Assembly (NCBI RefSeq): GCF_000211815.1
Contig: NZ_GL890840.1
Location: 175,014 to 239,013 of the forward strand
Source: Moorena producens 3L
Lineage (GTDB): Bacteria > Cyanobacteriota > Cyanobacteriia > Cyanobacteriales > Coleofasciculaceae
Length of the DNA: 64,000 bases
Direction of reading: 5' to 3'
The translations under genes and the position numbers were made by a program. Shown here piece by piece: positions 51,599 through 58,790 of the stretch (its first letter is position 1; each line of letters starts with the position of its first letter). Under the pieces are notes generated by a model. The model worked only from the letters and a program-made list of their open reading frames with translations. It did not search any database and was not told the DNA's origin.

Positions 51599-51680
51599 AA
51601 ACGTCCTCCTGGTGTTTGACGAGCGCTTAACAGTTCCTGATTTATTTTTTACCAGTCAATGATGTGACTCACTTCTAAAG

Positions 51681-51696
51681 TGTGATCCAAATCACA
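51681..51696 (-). promoter_or_regulatory. CRP/SyCrp1-type binding site upstream of the M23 peptidase gene
   Basis: TGTGATCCAAATCACA is a perfect palindrome matching TGTGA-N6-TCACA, centred about 90 bp upstream of the peptidase start codon. A TTGACT sequence lies downstream of it on the minus strand. Cyanobacterial cAMP receptor proteins such as SyCrp1 recognise this consensus. Control of this gene by cAMP is inferred. Confidence 0.75.
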
Positions 51697-51699
51697 TCT

Positions 51700-52762
51700 A
51701 TTTGGCAGACTTAGCAAAGATTACCGTGCTTCTTTGATTTAGACAAGCTCACATGACTACTAAAAAATTTATTCCTTGACGGCAATAGCTAGATACACCT
51801 TGAAGCCATTGATAAGTAATTATCCTTAGACAACTAGGTGGACAACATCCCATAGCAGAGATCTTGTCGGGATTGACCACGGCTGCCGTTAAGGATTGCT
51901 GCATATGCTGCATATATATGCATATAAAGTAACTGGCTAATCAGGCCTTCTCCGGGAAACCACCCTCAGTAACCCAATAAAATCGAGCATATTTGCTGAT
52001 TATTCTGTTTGAGCGCCATAAAAACAGCGATGGTAATCTCGAAGCAACTGACTGGTTACAGCTGAACTCTACGCGAATTTTGGGTAAGACAACAACCGTA
52101 TAATCCTGTATCAACCCGGATCTTAATCCTGGTGGGTTGCTAGTTGATGGTGTGCTCACAAAATCCTTCAAATCCTCCTTTTATCTACTGATAGTTGGTT
52201 TGGTATACTGAACACTCCCCATTTGATATCAGCAAAATCTATCGGTGATTTCTCGGTAATCCTACTGTTTATGATAGAAATTTCTTATATGTCTTAAGTA
52301 ATTTCAGTCTTCTAGATAGCTGAATTTTTGGTGAGTAATTCTACACACACTAACTCATTCAACCAAGGTGCGTCCGGTCAGCTGTAGGCTGACAGTCCTT
52401 GATTCTACCCAAAGATGCTTGTTTTGACGTCTTTCCCTGATTAAAACCGACTTGTGCGACAAAACGTTTTTACACAGTTTAACCAAATCTAAAAATCTAG
52501 TTATTGATTGATCACCTAGGGAATTCCCAGCAGAGGGATTGTTTTTCACAAAAATTACACATTTCTACAGACATTTCCTATTTACACCATCAGTAGAGGG
52601 TAAATTAGGTATTTTAACTCTAGCTATAGTGTTTAAACCCCTGAAGGGGGATAAGTATTTTTTGAGTGGGGTGATCAGCTGCTCCCCATGTAATTTTTCT
52701 ATCGTAGTCCGGCAAGAGTAGGAGAAGGCAAACAGCGACTAAAGTCGCTTTCGATATTTCTA
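51700..52762. other. Long intergenic region upstream of the peptidase gene
   Basis: I find no convincing gene. On the minus strand, 51900-51800 has complementary blocks (CAATCCC and GGGATGTTG; GACAA and TTGTC) that could form a structured leader, and ATATGCATATATATGC lies at about 51905-51925. It does not match the ydaO/c-di-AMP riboswitch consensus as I know it. 52200-52760 is AT-rich with nothing I can name. Confidence 0.4.
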
Positions 52763-52791
52763 TTGACAGCTGATTTTATTAGTGATATAAT
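52763..52791 (+). promoter_or_regulatory. Perfect-consensus sigma-70 promoter without a downstream gene
   Basis: TTGACA (52763-52768), a spacer of exactly 17 bp, then TATAAT (52786-52791). The next plus-strand gene is more than 3.7 kb away, and trmL ahead is on the minus strand. Confidence 0.75.
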
Positions 52792-52792
52792 C

Positions 52793-52952
52793 TAGGTTTA
52801 AGGTCAAATTAAAACTCAAACGGTTAAGGCTTAAACCTAAATCGATACAACTAAATCGATACAACTAAATCTATAAGAAAAATCTATACAAGTAAATCTA
52901 TACAAAAGAAATCTATATCAAAAATTTATACAAATTATACAATACCGAAACC
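52793..52952 (+). ncRNA. Candidate non-coding RNA from the orphan promoter
   Basis: The first transcribed bases fall at about 52798. A 10-bp inverted repeat (TAGGTTTAAG at 52793-52802, CTTAAACCTA at 52830-52839) is followed by six to seven imperfect repeats of a 12-14 nt unit (CTAAATCGATACAA, later AAATCTATACAA) to about 52952. There is no ATG-started frame. The transcript would run toward the 3' end of trmL. No clear T-rich terminator hairpin is visible. Confidence 0.4.
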
Positions 52953-52993
52953 AAGTCAACTTAGTAAGTCCTAATTATTAACACAGAAAACAC

Positions 52994-53455
52994 CTATTCC
53001 AAGTAACCCAACTGACGCCTGGCCTCAAATAAGCCAAGGGCAGCACTGACGGAGAGATTTAAGCTGCGCACTCCTGGCTGGGTCATGGGGATAAAGACTT
53101 TAGCCTGACAAGCCTCTAACACATGGGGAGGCAAACCTGTGGTTTCGCAGCCAAACAATAACCAGTCCTTGGGCTGAAACTGAAACTTAATATAGTTGTA
53201 TGTTCCTCTCTTGGTAAAGCCAATCCATCGCCCCTCTTGCTTCTGGTGATAGCTGACAAATGCATCAAAGGAATCATGATATTTAAGATCTACATAGGGC
53301 CAATAATCTAGTCCTGCTCGTTTCAAGTAGCGATCGCTAATTTCAAAACCCAACGGACCCACTAAGTGCAATTGAGTAGTGGTGGCGGCGCAAGTTCGGG
53401 CAATATTGCCGGTATTCGGTGGAATTTGCGGGTTGATTAAGACAACTTTTACCAT
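52994..53455 (-). CDS. trmL: tRNA (cytidine(34)-2'-O)-methyltransferase
   Basis: This 153-residue minimal SPOUT methyltransferase carries the three motifs of TrmL/YibK: INPQIPPNTGNIARTCAATT, DWLLFGCETTGLP and IPMTQPGVRSLNLSVSAALG. The last two build the trefoil knot that binds SAM. By family knowledge it 2'-O-methylates the wobble base of tRNA-Leu isoacceptors as a homodimer. Length and motifs are complete. Confidence 0.95.
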   Translation of the reverse strand: MVKVVLINPQIPPNTGNIARTCAATTTQLHLVGPLGFEISDRYLKRAGLDYWPYVDLKYHDSFDAFVSYHQKQEGRWIGFTKRGTYNYIKFQFQPKDWLLFGCETTGLPPHVLEACQAKVFIPMTQPGVRSLNLSVSAALGLFEARRQLGYLE

Positions 53456-54066
53456 GAAACCCTTAATATCAAGTCTGGTTTAATACCCATAATTAAAGAG
53501 AGGGTGGGGAGGGTGGGGAGAAAGGTCGGTGTGGGGAGATGGGGAGATAGGGATAAACGGGAGATAGGGAGATTTTTATTAAGGGTAATTATCCTGACAT
53601 GATATAACACGTCTGACCCTAATCTATATTCATACCAAATCTGGGTCTAAAACCCCTGATTAGAAAACAAATGGGCGATCGCCTATTGGTATTTGAAGTG
53701 GTAACAAGTAGCTTTAAAGCTATACTGGGTGTGGGGTGTGGGCGAACGGGTGTGGGCGAACGGGTGTCAAGGGCACCTAAAAGATTTATTTGAATGAGTT
53801 CAAGGGATTCAGGTTCGAGGAGCATTGGATATATATCTTAGGTCATAGTACTATAGGCATACCTAAGGTCAATATTTTTGTCTGTATTTCAGATAACCTC
53901 TACCTAGTGATATAGATCATATATGTTTTTCTTATATTAGTTTTCGTTGAAGCATATATTAGATATTCTTATATTTCACAGCATTTCACTTGGCAAAAAA
54001 ATTATTCAATTGAGGCGGTTGTCTTTACAAAAACTCTAAAAAATTAAAAAAAATTCATAAAAAATG
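53456..54066. repeat. Intergenic region with GGGGAGATAGGGAGA and GTGTGGGCGAACGG repeats
   Basis: GGGGAG / GATAGGGAGA units lie at about 53500-53575, and GTGTGGGCGAACGG twice at about 53738-53766. The rest is AT-rich. I see no gene; a short minus-strand open frame over 53619-53825 is repeat-derived. Confidence 0.6.
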
Positions 54067-54067
54067 C

Positions 54068-54118
54068 CATCGCGAGGTTAGGGGGAATCCGGATTCCCCC
54101 TAACCTAAAATTGCGATG
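54068..54118 (-). terminator. Large palindrome after the glutamate-cysteine ligase gene
   Basis: GGTTAGGGGGAATCC (54076-54090) is followed directly by its exact complement GGATTCCCCCTAACC (54091-54105), with no loop. An outer CATCGCGA / TTGCGATG pairs around it. On the minus strand the structure is followed by GGCATTTTTTATG and further T-runs. It lies 49 bp after the ligase stop codon. Confidence 0.75.
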
Positions 54119-54166
54119 ACAACTTTAGCTATTTAATTGTAGTTGAATAACAAAGCTGTTAGTCAG

Positions 54167-55318
54167 TTAGGCTACCAGGGACTGACACAATTGATCTTCT
54201 AGTTGCGACTCTTGCTCAGCCATGGATTGAATGGCTTGAATCATCACTTGGCGAGGATCAACACCCACTGAATGAAGTTGTAACCACTGGCCAGCGGTGT
54301 TTCCTTCCCGTAGAATTTTCTTAATCGGTGAGAGGAAGCAACTAAAACCGTGTTTTTTCGCTACCGGCCACACCTCTTGATAAAGTTCCTCAATCCAATC
54401 TCTGGCCAGAATTAGTCTGCCATCCTCCCAATGCCTCAGTTGCGCATCCAAACTGGATTCAGCCGCAGCGATTTCATTGGCATCGGTGAGGCCAATCAAG
54501 TCAGCTGAACGGTTGTTGGCAGGTATTTTACTTATCTCCAGGGGGTCAAGACTGGGATCATGAATCAGTTGTATCAGGCGTGCTTCCAATAGTGCCATAA
54601 CCGCTAACAGGGCAATGGGATCGACCATTAAATCACAGATTCTCAGCTCTAGGCGGTTGAGATCATAGGGCCGTCGGTTGCCATTGGGGCGCACAGAGGT
54701 CCACAGATGACGGACATTAAACATGGTACCAGCAACGAGTTGCTCTTCATTCCACTGGATAAAGTGACGATGGCTTTCAAATAAAGGAACATCAGAGGGA
54801 GTTTTGGGAAACATTCCCCAGCGGGTGGAGTGATAGCCAGTGGTTTTACCGTCCAGAAAGGGGGAAGATGCACTCAGGGCTAGGTATAGTGGAGCTTCCA
54901 TTCGCACCAGACGACAAGCTCGCATCAGGATTTCTGGGTCAGAGATGCCCACATTGATATGGATGCTGGCAGTAACAACCTTAGTGCCGTAGGTGGTCTC
55001 AATGTAGGAATGGTAAGGATTATTGGGGTCAGAACGGTAAAAGCGATCGCTTTTACCTAAGGACAGGGTACTGCCGGGAATTAGTGTATAGTTACCCAAG
55101 CTTTTTAAATACTGTCGCAGCTGTTGTCGGGGACGCACTAAAGCACATAAGAGACGGTCATAGCAACATAAAGGAGCAGTGGTGTATTCTACATTGCGCT
55201 GATCTGGCTCTCGGACAAATCCGTCGAGGGATGCAACAATCTGATCGGAAAAACCGACAATATCCCCTTTGGGAGTGCCGGTATACATTTCTACTTCAAA
55301 GCCTTTGGATAGCAGCAC
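54167..55318 (-). CDS. gshA: Glutamate-cysteine ligase, cyanobacterial type
   Basis: The enzyme makes gamma-glutamylcysteine from glutamate, cysteine and ATP, the first step of glutathione synthesis. The protein has 383 residues. It begins MLLSKGFEVEMYTGTPKGDI and includes VEYTTAPLCCYDRLL, TASIHINVGISDPE and NRLELRICDLMVDP, as in the GCS2-like enzymes specific to cyanobacteria. The N-terminal Glu-containing metal motif (FEVEMYTG) and the Arg/Glu pair (LELRICD) are intact. The gene is single, with the large palindrome downstream. Confidence 0.9.
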   Translation of the reverse strand: MLLSKGFEVEMYTGTPKGDIVGFSDQIVASLDGFVREPDQRNVEYTTAPLCCYDRLLCALVRPRQQLRQYLKSLGNYTLIPGSTLSLGKSDRFYRSDPNNPYHSYIETTYGTKVVTASIHINVGISDPEILMRACRLVRMEAPLYLALSASSPFLDGKTTGYHSTRWGMFPKTPSDVPLFESHRHFIQWNEEQLVAGTMFNVRHLWTSVRPNGNRRPYDLNRLELRICDLMVDPIALLAVMALLEARLIQLIHDPSLDPLEISKIPANNRSADLIGLTDANEIAAAESSLDAQLRHWEDGRLILARDWIEELYQEVWPVAKKHGFSCFLSPIKKILREGNTAGQWLQLHSVGVDPRQVMIQAIQSMAEQESQLEDQLCQSLVA

Positions 55319-55453
55319 AGTTTTTTCTAATGGGGAATGGTAAATTGGGAGTGGGGTGTAGCGTTGGTCGTAGCTCTAGGGAATGTATCTACCTTATCTA
55401 GCTATCAATCCTATCAATAACGACCAAATAATTCCTCCTTCTTTAGTTTGCCA

Positions 55454-56371
55454 TCAAAGCTTACACTGGCGATAGACCTGAAGAGCAGCACGGTGGAGTA
55501 AAGAGTGGCGATAGATCAGGGCATCGAAATCATTACCGTAGCCACCACCAATCACACTAGCCACTGGGATGCCAGCTGCTACACAGGTACTCAACACTTG
55601 CATATCCCGACGGTAGATTCCTGTGTCGGTCAGGGCTAATTTCCCCAAGTGGTCTTCTACATGGGGGTCAACTCCAGCATCGTAGAGCACTAAATTGGGT
55701 TTGAATCCTGAGAGTAAGTCCGGAAGATACTTGGCTAGGGTTTGTAGATAGGCATCATCATCCATCCCCTCTGGTAGGGGAATGTCTAAGTCGCTTTTTT
55801 GTTTCTTGCTAGGGAAATTGACTTCACAGTGCATGGAAAAGGTGAAGACACTGTGCTCGTTTTGGAAGATAAAGGCGGTACCGTCTCCTTGGTGGACATC
55901 TAGGTCAACAATTAAAATTTTCTGAACTAGTCCCAGTTGTTGGAGAACACGGGATGCGATCGCTAAATCATTAAAGATACAAAACCCTGAACCATAATTG
56001 GGAAAAGCATGATGGGTACCACCAGCAGTATTGCAGGCTAACCCTTGGCTTAGGGCGAGTTTAGCCGTAAGAATGGTGCCACCTACGGCAGTACAGGTAC
56101 GCTTTACTAATGCTGGACTCCAAGGTAAGCCAATGCGTCGCACAGCTTTCGGGTCAAGAGTACCTTCATAGTAAGCTTGAACATAGGCGGGGGTGTGAAC
56201 CAGGTGGAGCCACTCTAGTGGGGGAAGGTCTGGAGTGTGGAATTGTTTAGGAGTGGCAATGTCTTCTTGTAGCAGTAGTTGGTAGAGTTTCCCAAATTTA
56301 GGCATGGGAAAGCGATGCCCGTCTGGCAGAGGTGCGACATAGTCCTGGTGATAGACGATTGGCAAGTTCAT
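55454..56371 (-). CDS. Histone-deacetylase / acetoin-utilisation family hydrolase
   Basis: This protein of about 305 residues has the arginase/deacetylase fold. It has TAGGTHHAFPNYGSGFCIFN (the His-His charge relay), ILIVDLDVHQGDGTAFIF (zinc ligands Asp and His), FTFSMHCEVNFPSKKQ and LYDAGVDPHVEDHLG (third ligand Asp). Bacterial members deacetylate polyamines, acetoin-related compounds or proteins. The start MNLPIVYHQDYVAPLP at 56371 fits family N termini; longer upstream frames run into a palindromic repeat. Confidence 0.9.
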   Translation of the reverse strand: MNLPIVYHQDYVAPLPDGHRFPMPKFGKLYQLLLQEDIATPKQFHTPDLPPLEWLHLVHTPAYVQAYYEGTLDPKAVRRIGLPWSPALVKRTCTAVGGTILTAKLALSQGLACNTAGGTHHAFPNYGSGFCIFNDLAIASRVLQQLGLVQKILIVDLDVHQGDGTAFIFQNEHSVFTFSMHCEVNFPSKKQKSDLDIPLPEGMDDDAYLQTLAKYLPDLLSGFKPNLVLYDAGVDPHVEDHLGKLALTDTGIYRRDMQVLSTCVAAGIPVASVIGGGYGNDFDALIYRHSLLHRAALQVYRQCKL

Positions 56372-56418
56372 GATCAGACAATCCCAGACAAGGTTTTCCA
56401 GCTCGCTACACTTCTTGA

Positions 56419-56470
56419 TGCAGTCGCTCATGGGGGAAACCCCCAAGACCGCGCTGCATCGCTTTTTTTA
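56419..56470. repeat. GATGCAG...CTGCATC palindromic repeat, clean copy
   Basis: GATGCAGTCGCTCATGGGGG, AAACCCCCAAGACCGC and GCTGCATCGC form a hairpin with two nested stems (GATGCAG/CTGCATC and GGGGG/CCCCC), followed on the plus strand by a run of seven T. It lies between divergent genes. Related to 12245-12365. Confidence 0.85.
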
Positions 56471-56501
56471 AAATCCTCAACCAAGTCAAAGGAAGCATAA
56501 C

Positions 56502-56918
56502 ATGAATAACCCTTGGCATAATTTTAAGCAACAGCCTTGGCTAGCTCTGTCGAAAGTAGCTGCCTTCACCACTGTGCTGGTAGTTGCTCTAGAGAACCTG
56601 TTGATATGGGTCTTGACTCAATCAGAAATTTTCCGTCCCGTCTCGGTGCTACTATTTTCTCGACCCCTAGTAATAATCTGGTTTTTCGCTGCGACTATAG
56701 GAGTTGGGGTGTTAGGAGTTTATATTTGTGAACGTTGGCAGTCCCAGCTACTCCTGAATACCTCTAGTCTCTGGGCTTTAGTGTTGTGCCTTATCGTCGG
56801 TCTATTGCTCAAGTCCCAACTTCCAATCCCTCCTGGGCTAGTTGGGTTTTCCATGAATTCTTTGATTGGAGTAATCCTAGGGGTATTTTGGAAAGGTCGT
56901 CCTTACTGGCGTTATTAG
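56502..56918 (+). CDS. Four-helix membrane protein, unknown
   Basis: The protein has 138 residues and about four hydrophobic helices (VAAFTTVLVVALENLLIWVL, VIIWFFAATIGVGVLGVYIC, SLWALVLCLIVGLLL, LIGVILGVFW). Polar ends are short. No family is recognised. The ribosome site GGAAGC lies 8 bp before the ATG. The gene diverges from the deacetylase-like gene. Confidence 0.7.
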   Translation: MNNPWHNFKQQPWLALSKVAAFTTVLVVALENLLIWVLTQSEIFRPVSVLLFSRPLVIIWFFAATIGVGVLGVYICERWQSQLLLNTSSLWALVLCLIVGLLLKSQLPIPPGLVGFSMNSLIGVILGVFWKGRPYWRY

Positions 56919-57104
56919 GATTAAAAACGCGATGCTAACCAAAGAGCTGCTACGGTAAAGCATCAAAAGCATCAACGAATACTATAGCAATCCACTATAA
57001 TTCCGAAAATTATTGCAGTGGGGAAATATTGCCTGCACTATAGTCTCAGGTTTTTTTAGAAACAATCGCTAATTCTGCTACTAATATTGGACTTTTGACA
57101 AAAT

Positions 57105-57123
57105 AGTACCCTCAAAGGGTACT
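57105..57123. other. Hairpin in the gap 56919-57234
   Basis: AGTACCC / GGGTACT with a 5-nt loop, 112 bp before the LamG gene start. There is no T-tract. The remainder of this 316-bp gap is AT-rich and holds nothing else I can name. Confidence 0.4.
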
Positions 57124-57234
57124 GTCACTATCTAAGGGAGCCGAGACAATAGATTTGTTAGCCCATTGTTTTGAGTAGAAACAAAAGGGAAAACATCAAA
57201 TTTTCTCCAAAGTCTAAGCAGAATAAAAACAGAA

Positions 57235-58185
57235 ATGTTTACCCCCGATCCCACAGATTTGGTAGCTGAGTATTTATTTGAAACTCCAACTGAAAACGGA
57301 GTGATCAGGAACACAGCTAATCCTGGAACCTTTGACGGTATGATCCAGCACGATCCCGATGCCCATCCTCTGGCTCCCTCAGCGGATGTCCCGCCAGGGT
57401 TTGTTGGTTCAGCATCCCTGAACTATAACGTTCTCAGACGCTTATCAGATAGCGGCGAATCACCGCAAATGTCCTTTGCACAATACGTTGAGGTTCCCAA
57501 TTTCCCAGATCTGGCTAACCTGACCGTGGAAACTTGGGTTAAGGTTGATTACATCAAAGCAAACCCAGCCTTTACCGATCCTCCCCAGGGTACTTACCCT
57601 GATGGAGAAGTTGGTTTTGGAGCCTGCCCACAGCCCATATGCAAAGCATTTTCCTGGTATCTTTTTCTGAGTACTCTACAAACCGATCGCAATCTGATTC
57701 TGACTATCATCCCTAACAATGTCACCCAAGGATTACCGAAGGAAGCAGACGAAACTAGCGGCAGTGGTGGTGTAGTCAGTGAGGATATCGTCCATGGTGG
57801 TCAATGGACCCATATGGCTGCAACCTTTGGTGAAGTTGCTCCCGGTAGGTTTATCATGCAGACCTACATCAATGGCATCCAAAGCCACATCGAAGAAGTT
57901 CAAGACTTTAACGGCAACATCCGTCGGATTCCCAATCAGACTGACAACCCGATAGCGCCTTCCCCTGGTAGACCCCTACGGCTGGGGCAATTCCGTGATA
58001 TTCAAGGCAATCTTGACTATCAGTACTCCGGACTTTTGGCTGGTGTACGAATTTACAGTCGGGCTTTGACTCAGGAACAGATTCAAGCTGACTACAGGCA
58101 TGACATCTGTTCAGATCAAGCACCATTAGGGAAAGAAATCTTCAGACTGGGCTTACTTAGTCTATGGCTGTTGAAGTCTACTTAA
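57235..58185 (+). CDS. LamG/concanavalin-A-like lectin-domain protein
   Basis: This 316-residue protein is almost entirely one LamG/Laminin_G_3 jelly-roll domain. It has DLVAEYLFETPTENGVIRNT at the start, the NLTVETWVKVDYIK strand, GGQWTHMAATFGEVAPGR, MQTYINGIQSH, and the ending GVRIYSRALTQEQIQADYRH. Such domains bind glycans or proteins outside the cell. No signal peptide is present, so export, if any, is non-classical or the gene is 5'-truncated. The last 20 residues are hydrophobic (LGLLSLWLL). Confidence 0.85.
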   Translation: MFTPDPTDLVAEYLFETPTENGVIRNTANPGTFDGMIQHDPDAHPLAPSADVPPGFVGSASLNYNVLRRLSDSGESPQMSFAQYVEVPNFPDLANLTVETWVKVDYIKANPAFTDPPQGTYPDGEVGFGACPQPICKAFSWYLFLSTLQTDRNLILTIIPNNVTQGLPKEADETSGSGGVVSEDIVHGGQWTHMAATFGEVAPGRFIMQTYINGIQSHIEEVQDFNGNIRRIPNQTDNPIAPSPGRPLRLGQFRDIQGNLDYQYSGLLAGVRIYSRALTQEQIQADYRHDICSDQAPLGKEIFRLGLLSLWLLKST

Positions 58186-58194
58186 TTGGGGTCA

Positions 58195-58380
58195 GAAGAA
58201 TGTAGAATTTAGAATGAAGAATGAAGAATGAAGAATTAAGAATGAGGAATGAAGAATGAAGAATGAAGAATTAAGAATTAAAAATTATACCTTTGCCCAT
58301 TCTAAATTATTTTGAATTCCCAATTCCCAATTCCCAATTCTAAATTCTACATTCTAAATTCTACATTCTAAATTTTGCAT
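58195..58380. repeat. GAAGAAT heptamer array and AATTCCC / ACATTCTAAATTCT arrays
   Basis: About eight GAAGAAT/GAAGAATTAAG units (58210-58285), then AATTCCC and ATTCTAAATTCTAC units (58310-58378). The two sets are roughly complementary in character (AATTCT against AGAATT), so the region could fold. Confidence 0.85.
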
Positions 58381-58437
58381 TACACACTCTAGCAGCTCCC
58401 CATGGCATTGCTTTTGAGTGCCACCCCTAACGGAATT

Positions 58438-58680
58438 TTACTTATCCCTAAACTGGTGCAACCAATTGGTCAAATCCACCTCAGTTTCAAAATCTAACAA
58501 CGCTTCTCCTAAATCCTCCAACTGGTCAAAGGATAATTCCTCAATTTGATTTTGTAATTGGGGATTTATCTGACCTAATCGACGGTTTAGTAGACGGATA
58601 ATTAACTTAACCTCATTGCGCTTTCCTTGTTCTAATCCTTGGCGAATAATTCGTTGATAAACTACTGACTCTTGCATCAT
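58438..58680 (-). CDS. DUF4351 C-terminal fragment of an Rpn/PD-(D/E)XK-type nuclease gene
   Basis: The 80-residue frame reads VVYQRIIRQGLEQGKRNEVK, then LIIRLLNRRLGQINPQLQNQ, IEELSFDQLEDLGEALLDFE. This is the DUF4351 tail of cyanobacterial Rpn/YhgA-like proteins. The catalytic nuclease domain, which should precede it by about 200 residues, is absent, and the DNA upstream is repetitive and AT-rich. A decayed remnant is most likely. Ribosome-site-like GGAGGA precedes the ATG, so a short product could still be made. Confidence 0.7.
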   Translation of the reverse strand: MMQESVVYQRIIRQGLEQGKRNEVKLIIRLLNRRLGQINPQLQNQIEELSFDQLEDLGEALLDFETEVDLTNWLHQFRDK

Positions 58681-58790
58681 ATCCTCCCGAAAATAAGCTT
58701 GAATTAAATTAATAATTTAGAATTAATAATTTAGAATTAATAATTTATAGCAACCGAAGTATAGCGTTTCTAGGACTCATGAGGTACACA

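Noticed and set aside
51800..51960. Possible riboswitch upstream of the M23 peptidase
   Set aside because: c-di-AMP riboswitches often precede such genes, but the conserved segments I know (the GGGGUGAA and CAGCUAACC-type blocks) are absent. Only generic pairing is visible.
51941..52171. Minus-strand frame of 76 residues upstream of the peptidase
   Set aside because: No recognisable family, no ribosome site, and the region looks like leader or intergenic DNA.
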